Assembly: GCA_030654075.1 (NCBI GenBank)
Contig: JAURYB010000139.1
Coordinates: forward strand, 1 to 64,000
Source: Bacteroidales bacterium
GTDB taxonomy: Bacteria; Bacteroidota; Bacteroidia; Bacteroidales; UBA4417
Reading direction: 5' to 3'
DNA: 64,000 nt
The position numbers were made by a program, and so were the translations under genes. Under the pieces are notes generated by a model. It did not search any database. It had not been told where the DNA came from and saw only the letters and a program-made list of their open reading frames with translations. Positions 59,429-64,000 of the stretch are shown piece by piece (the first letter of the stretch is position 1; the number at the start of each line of letters is the position of its first letter).

Positions 59429-60244
59429 TTAGTCCTTTTTTTTAAAAGCTAAAATATATCGGGATGGAATAAATTTCCGGGGTTGCGTTTTTATAATGCT
59501 TTTAAAAGCATTGTTGAAATGCGCCTGGTCGTAAAAGTCGTTGTCGAGGGCAAGGCTTGTCAAAGATCTGTCAATACCGGCAGATGGAAAAGCAATGCCA
59601 TCGATTGCGTTACGCAACTTTATGATAATTGAGAATTCCTTGGGGCTTAGCCCGAGGTATTTCAGGAATAAAATCTGCAGATGGCGTGAAGAGCAGTTTA
59701 GTTGTCGGCTAAGATCGTTGATAGAACCCTGGCCACCTTTTTCCATAATTATCAGGCAACTTTCGTGGACTAAAGCAGTATGTCCATTTTTAGCTAAAAA
59801 GTGATTAAACCGATTGTGTAAAAAATTTAAAACAGCGTGCTCATCACTATAATTTATATCACTTGCTTCACCCTCAAAATCTTTATTGATTGAATGGATT
59901 GGGACAATCTTATTTCTACACTCCTTCATATCAAAATCAGTAAACATAGAAGCTGACCAGGGGAATAACTGGACCATAATTACTTTGGTTGCGGGTAAGA
60001 TATCAACTGAAACGGACTGGGTTGCCTGACCGCAAAAATAGATGCCTTGCTTCAGTTCAGCTACCTCATTATTAAATGCAACCAACGCGCCTTTCCCGGT
60101 GATAAAAGCAATATTGAAAAACCCATTTGGCACTATAGTTTTGTTCGCTTCAATAGCTTTGGTGTCATGGTTAATGAATATCCAAAATTTATTTATGGAA
60201 GATTTTAGTGAGTCGGTTACACTTAATTCTTTGTATTCAAACAT
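59429..60244 (-). CDS. AraC-family regulator
   Basis: 271 residues. The first ~150 residues are a sensing domain (GKGALVAFNNEVAELKQGIYFCGQATQ). The C-terminal ~100 residues hold two HTHs: SINDLSRQLNCSSRHLQILFLKYLGLSPKEF and SLTSLALDNDFYDQAHFNNAFKSIIKTQPRKF. Its target may be the hydrolase gene 71 bp downstream (inference). Confidence 0.92.
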   Translation of the reverse strand: MFEYKELSVTDSLKSSINKFWIFINHDTKAIEANKTIVPNGFFNIAFITGKGALVAFNNEVAELKQGIYFCGQATQSVSVDILPATKVIMVQLFPWSASMFTDFDMKECRNKIVPIHSINKDFEGEASDINYSDEHAVLNFLHNRFNHFLAKNGHTALVHESCLIIMEKGGQGSINDLSRQLNCSSRHLQILFLKYLGLSPKEFSIIIKLRNAIDGIAFPSAGIDRSLTSLALDNDFYDQAHFNNAFKSIIKTQPRKFIPSRYILAFKKKD

Positions 60245-60617
60245 CGATTTAGTATTAAATCGTTCAATGAAATCTTAAAGTTTTCTTATTTCTATGACAT
60301 AGATAAGAAAATAGCGCAAATTAAGCAAACTCAATGGATTTATGTTAGTTTGATGAATATATTTTTTCAGTGTGTTATCCGTGTATTTTTCAGGATCTTG
60401 TATCTCAAATATGATTATTATATCATGCTAACGTTTTCATAAGTAATTATTTTTTTTAACGGGTCACATGCCTGCCCTATGAAGGCGGGGAACTCCATGA
60501 CAAAATAATATCATGCTACTGTGAGTCAAAATTAGCAGATTTTGTCATGTTCGTTTCATGTGTTTATAATTTATTTAGTTCGGCAGGCTCACTATAAATT
60601 TTACGGGTCAGATGGAA

Positions 60618-60649
60618 TTATTAACGTCTTAATTGATTTCAAAGGTGTT
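60618..60649. repeat. 32-bp direct repeat, copy 1
   Basis: Starts TTATTAACGTCTT and ends AAAGGTGTT. The second copy is at 60759-60790 with a few mismatches in the middle. Confidence 0.65.
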
Positions 60650-60758
60650 AATGAAATCGCTTCGCTAGGTTACTCAAACATTGCTTATTATTAAGGGTAT
60701 TCGTGAGATCGCTTTGTTATTCGCTTCGCTCATGAGACCGCTTCGCTAAGTTCGCTAG

Positions 60759-60790
60759 TTATTAACGTCTTGCTTATTTTTAAAGGTGTT
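60759..60790. repeat. 32-bp direct repeat, copy 2
   Basis: Same ends as copy 1 at 60618. Immediately followed by CACTTCGGCAAGCTCAGTG, the relative of the repeat at 51310-51329. Confidence 0.65.
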
Positions 60791-61030
60791 CACTTCGGCA
60801 AGCTCAGTGCACCGCGTGAGCTAAAGGTTCGCCATGGAGATAATCATCGCTCTGTGAGACAATTTATGGTCATGGCTCGTTTCATGTGCTTAATTAAAAA
60901 TGAAATTATCTTGTAAAAATAAAAAATATTAACTGACAAGTATATTCATAAAATTGAATATCCGGAAATAAACATTACCTTTACGTTTTGATTTTCAGTG
61001 AATTTCATCTTAAAATATACCGTTAAGGTT

Positions 61031-61198
61031 ATGAGTGAAAAAAAACAGAATAATTATGATTCACCTGATGTAGCAAAACTGCAGGCCGTAGAAATTGATC
61101 ACAAAACAACCATTTATATAGCAAAAGGCGCTGATCCGGAAGAAGCAAAGAAACGTTATTTATACAGGATAAATCCTAAAACGATCATTCTTTCCTAA
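61031..61198 (+). CDS. Small unrecognised protein (55 residues)
   Basis: Starts MSEKKQNNYDSPDVAKLQAV, ends NPKTIILS. The downstream ATG is preferred over one 33 bp upstream because the leader residues look non-coding. Charged and soluble (IDHKTTIYIAKGADPEEAKKRYLYR). Free-standing. Confidence 0.6.
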   Translation: MSEKKQNNYDSPDVAKLQAVEIDHKTTIYIAKGADPEEAKKRYLYRINPKTIILS

Positions 61199-61350
61199 CG
61201 TAAATTCAAAGATCAGTTCCTTGATACCCTGAGATTTTATGTTTTAATCAGGATTCAATATTATTGCTGGCAGCGATCCAGCCGCTGCTATGAGTGTTCC
61301 GAAAAACTATATATCCCCCCATTAGTGAAAATATAGCCCGCAGCTGCTAA

Positions 61351-62379
61351 TTAGTTTACACTTTTAAGGAATTCTATCAGCCCGTTCATATACGTCTGCT
61401 GGTCGTCATACATGCACATATGACTTCCATCTTTACAAAGCAAAAACCGGGCATGGGGGATTTGTGTACTCATCCATTCCATGTATTTCGGGTCCATTGT
61501 GTCGTATTTTGCTCCAATTACTAAAGTTGGGACATGAATGTTCTTTAATTCTTTACTAACATCCCAATTCACCAGTTTCCCTTTGATTCCAAACTCGCTG
61601 GGACCTTGCATAATGGTGTAAAAATCATTGTTAGTCTTACTGAATGAGCGTGTTACAGGTTCAGGCCAAACAGATAAGCGCAGAATGTGCTGCGGATAAT
61701 AATTTGCGTTCAGTAAATCCATATACCTGGGATTCTGGTAATCGCCTTTTTCTTCCAGTTTCCTGATTTCAGCCAATACTTCCGGAGCCATTTGTTTTGC
61801 TAACACTTCGTCAGCATACTTCCCATATTCGGGACAGCTTGCCATCATATTTGAAATAATCAGTCCTTTCATATTATCCTGGTATTTCAGCGCGTATTGC
61901 ATGGCAAGGACTCCGCCCCAGGAATGTCCGAGAAGGAAGAAATTGCTTTTATCAAGATGTAATGCAATTCGGACCTGCTCTACTTCTTCAACATAATTTT
62001 CCAGATTGAAAAGTGAAGTGTCCTTTGGATTATCTGAATTTCCGCAGGCAAGTTGGTCGTAGTAAATAAATTCGATACCTTCCTTTGGCAGGAAATTCTC
62101 AAAACATTCGAAATATTCATGTGTGGCGCCCGGACCGCCATTTAACAATAAAAGCTTGATTTTCGGATTATTACCAATCCGTTTTGTCCAGACATTAAAT
62201 TTCCCTTTAGGTGTTTGTATCGATATCATTTTAACTCCTCCGGTTTGAATTGGTTGATTTGAATTTTCGAAATAAGTTAATGGTAAGGATGTTTCAGATT
62301 TACTCTGTTTTCCTGAACAGGAACCAAGCACAATTACAATAGTTATTAATCCGGCAATAATTAATGATTGGTTTCTCAT
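61351..62379 (-). CDS. Proline-iminopeptidase-like alpha/beta hydrolase lipoprotein
   Basis: 342 residues. The signal ends in the lipobox-like LGSCSG. NGGPGATHEYFE near 77-88, YDQLACGNSD near 106-115, nucleophile elbow LGHSWGG near 148 and catalytic candidates VIGAKYDTM (Asp) and DGSHMCM (His) follow the S33 peptidase layout. Probably a periplasmic amino-terminal peptidase or a related hydrolase. Confidence 0.88.
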   Translation of the reverse strand: MRNQSLIIAGLITIVIVLGSCSGKQSKSETSLPLTYFENSNQPIQTGGVKMISIQTPKGKFNVWTKRIGNNPKIKLLLLNGGPGATHEYFECFENFLPKEGIEFIYYDQLACGNSDNPKDTSLFNLENYVEEVEQVRIALHLDKSNFFLLGHSWGGVLAMQYALKYQDNMKGLIISNMMASCPEYGKYADEVLAKQMAPEVLAEIRKLEEKGDYQNPRYMDLLNANYYPQHILRLSVWPEPVTRSFSKTNNDFYTIMQGPSEFGIKGKLVNWDVSKELKNIHVPTLVIGAKYDTMDPKYMEWMSTQIPHARFLLCKDGSHMCMYDDQQTYMNGLIEFLKSVN

Positions 62380-62648
62380 TATTTAAAAGTTGAAAGATTT
62401 AAACATAAAAACTACGCAGGAAATTACAAGCATTCCTGACTATCAAATGTACTTATTTCCTTTTTTGTATTTGCAAAATCCTTGTTCCCGAAGGTTAAAA
62501 TAAAACAAACCTGATTTTAAATTAAAGTTATGCTAAACAATAGTGGCCATAAAAAGAGATTGGCTGTCTTTTTAACTCAAGAGTAGATATATACCAACTT
62601 TATTTACTCAAATAGTAGTAAGGGTCACAAAATCAATTTATTGAAGTA

Positions 62649-63425
62649 TTATGGTTTAATCTTCGCGAATAGCTGGAGAAGTTTATCGTTATAAATTGCT
62701 TTAATCTGTGCCTCATGTTCACCGATTGGTTTTACCGGGATCAGATCTATAACTTCATCCGGTTGCAATCCTGAATAAAAGTATGTTCTCAATGCTGCAA
62801 GCATTGTATCTCTTACGGAATTCCTGCTTTCATCTTCTGTAAGCCCGATCTGATTTCCAATATTGATCAGCTCTTTCCATTGAAACCAAAAATAGGTGGG
62901 TAACATTGCCGACATGATAGCATAGCTTTCCAGTTTATCCTCAGGAACCTCGAACGTGTGACCCATTCTGCGAAAGAGGCTTAGCATAGTTTGCTTTTTC
63001 CAGTCCGACATTTCGGTGAAGAAACAAACCGGGTTATAGCCCTCGTTTACAATTGATGTCGCATTGGGAATTAGCCTGACGATGTTTTTGACATTCGTTA
63101 GCTTGGAAGCGATTTTCTGAATAGTGATTTTGGGAGCTAGCGATATAACTACTGCAATTGGCTTAACCTGGTCTTTTATGAGTTCGAGAGTATCCATGAT
63201 TACAGGCGGATGCAAAGCCAGGAATACCATATCCTGTTGAGCTGCCTCACTAACTGAACTGGCCACCTGAATGCCAGGAAACTGCCTTTTTAATGCAGTT
63301 AAAATTTCGAAATTAATATCATAAACAACAATCGCCTTATATTCGGTCTTGTTGTTTGCAATTACCTGCAGCATTATTTTTGTAATTCTGCCACCACCAA
63401 TAAATCCTAATGATTTTGTTTTCAT
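62649..63425 (-). CDS. Pyrroline-5-carboxylate-reductase-like oxidoreductase
   Basis: 258 residues. LGFIGGGRITKIM at the N-terminus is a Rossmann dinucleotide site. DMVFLALHPPVIMDTL, VVISLAPKITI and IVRLIPNATSIVNEGY are the ProC-like pattern. The C-terminal dimerisation helices are present but less typical, so the substrate may not be pyrroline-5-carboxylate. It lies 51 bp after a rhodanese gene. Confidence 0.82.
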   Translation of the reverse strand: MKTKSLGFIGGGRITKIMLQVIANNKTEYKAIVVYDINFEILTALKRQFPGIQVASSVSEAAQQDMVFLALHPPVIMDTLELIKDQVKPIAVVISLAPKITIQKIASKLTNVKNIVRLIPNATSIVNEGYNPVCFFTEMSDWKKQTMLSLFRRMGHTFEVPEDKLESYAIMSAMLPTYFWFQWKELINIGNQIGLTEDESRNSVRDTMLAALRTYFYSGLQPDEVIDLIPVKPIGEHEAQIKAIYNDKLLQLFAKIKP

Positions 63426-63476
63426 ATCTGAACACTTTTAGCGTTAAAGTATTATTTGAAAGAATAAACATTTTCA

Positions 63477-63881
63477 TTACTTTGGGCAGGAACATCCACA
63501 ACCGCAGCCTGTTGAAAGATCTGATTCTACCTGTAATCCCTGTGCTTTCCACATGATAATTCCGCCATCGAGATTTGCTGATTCCGGAAAACCTTTCCTG
63601 TTTAACAAATTTACGACTTTTGAGCTGCGCACACCTGCATTACAAATGACAATTATTGGTTTATCTGTTGGGATATTAGCTAATTGCCCGACTATTCCGG
63701 ACAAAGGATAATAGAAAACATTATTCAGTGGGATAGATTCAAGCTTAAACTCAGGTTCTTCACGAACATCGATCAGGATTGCAGTTCCGTTTTGTAATTC
63801 AGCTAGCGCGTTTTGTGGTGTAATGTGCTGCACACCTTCAATATGGAATTCCTGGAAAAGTGGTATTTGGGATGTTATCAT
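63477..63881 (-). CDS. Rhodanese-domain protein with Cys-rich tail
   Basis: 134 residues. ILIDVREEPEFKLESIPLNNVFYYPLSGI and the active-site loop VICNAGVRSSKVV (Cys near 81) are single-domain rhodanese. The C-terminus ends STGCGCGCSCPK, five cysteines that may bind a metal. Probably sulfur transfer. Confidence 0.9.
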   Translation of the reverse strand: MITSQIPLFQEFHIEGVQHITPQNALAELQNGTAILIDVREEPEFKLESIPLNNVFYYPLSGIVGQLANIPTDKPIIVICNAGVRSSKVVNLLNRKGFPESANLDGGIIMWKAQGLQVESDLSTGCGCGCSCPK

Positions 63882-64000
63882 TGTATTATATTTCTTCTAC
63901 ACAACTTGTTACTAACTTTTATCAATAATTCTATTATATTTTTTTTAGTTTAATTCCAACCAACTCATAAAATATAGAATTGAAATCCGGGTTCGAAATG

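Larger units (their letters stand above)
60245..61030. other. 786-bp gap rich in dispersed repeats
   Basis: Contains the 32-bp direct repeat (60618 and 60759), three CGCTTCGCT blocks and the CACTTCGGCAAGCTCAGTG repeat at 60791. No gene was found. Confidence 0.55.

Overview
The window reads as chromosome of a Bacteroidota bacterium, probably a Bacteroidales/Marinilabiliales-type organism (inference). The base composition is AT-rich. Several promoters fit the phylum's -7 element TAnnTTTG. The gene families are typical of the phylum: DUF2141, DUF2202, DUF6371, NGO0469-type replication protein, PepSY membrane protein, four-helix-bundle S23-like protein and RecQ-UvrD fusion helicase. No rRNA or tRNA gene and no CRISPR array was seen.

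Layout. 1-4355 (-): a very large exonuclease-RecQ-UvrD helicase cut by the left edge. 5046-10643 (+): a tight five-gene, very AT-rich operon with a lipoprotein substrate-binding protein, a second substrate-binding-like protein without signal peptide but with two C-terminal membrane helices, an ABC ATPase, an ABC permease and a B12-binding-type radical SAM enzyme. 10786-19186 (+): a five-gene cassette with an unrecognised protein, a two-HKD phospholipase-D-type nuclease, an SF2/SNF2-type helicase, a CBS-HEPN-like protein and an ADP-ribosyltransferase-like protein. It has the look of a defence system. 28285-19347 (-), convergent with it: a type I-like methyltransferase with an N-terminal nuclease domain, a specificity subunit, a tiny protein, a DndD-like SMC ATPase, a DndE-HerA fusion ATPase and a GIY-YIG/DUF4357 nuclease. 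It looks like a hybrid of type I restriction and Dnd machinery that lacks HsdR, DndA, DndB and DndC.

34474-28628 (-) is a small mobile or replicative module (primase-like DUF6371, RepA/DnaB-like ATPase, NGO0469-type protein, HTH protein, small unknowns). It carries iteron-like repeat arrays, MITE-like repeats and two copies of a regulatory direct repeat. 34475-35543 holds a possible small RNA and a decayed reading frame.

From 35.5 kb on the DNA looks like host backbone. An ArsR/DsrE/DsrE/DUF302 operon faces an Rrf2 regulator. The Rrf2 gene is followed by a two-subunit heme-copper oxidoreductase that lacks the CuA cysteines and has Asp in place of a CuB His, so it is probably a nitric-oxide-reductase-type enzyme. 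Next come a PepSY membrane protein, a lipoprotein phosphoesterase/TetR/outer-membrane cluster with phospholipase A, a complete RND efflux operon (TetR, TolC, adaptor, four-helix bundle, pump), a second TetR/membrane pair, a cupin, DUF2202, TPR, two alpha/beta hydrolases, AraC, a P5C-reductase-like oxidoreductase and a rhodanese. Intergenic repeats (7-bp satellite, REP palindromes, dispersed TTCGG repeats) are frequent in this half.

All calls come from reading the sequence by eye. No database search was run.
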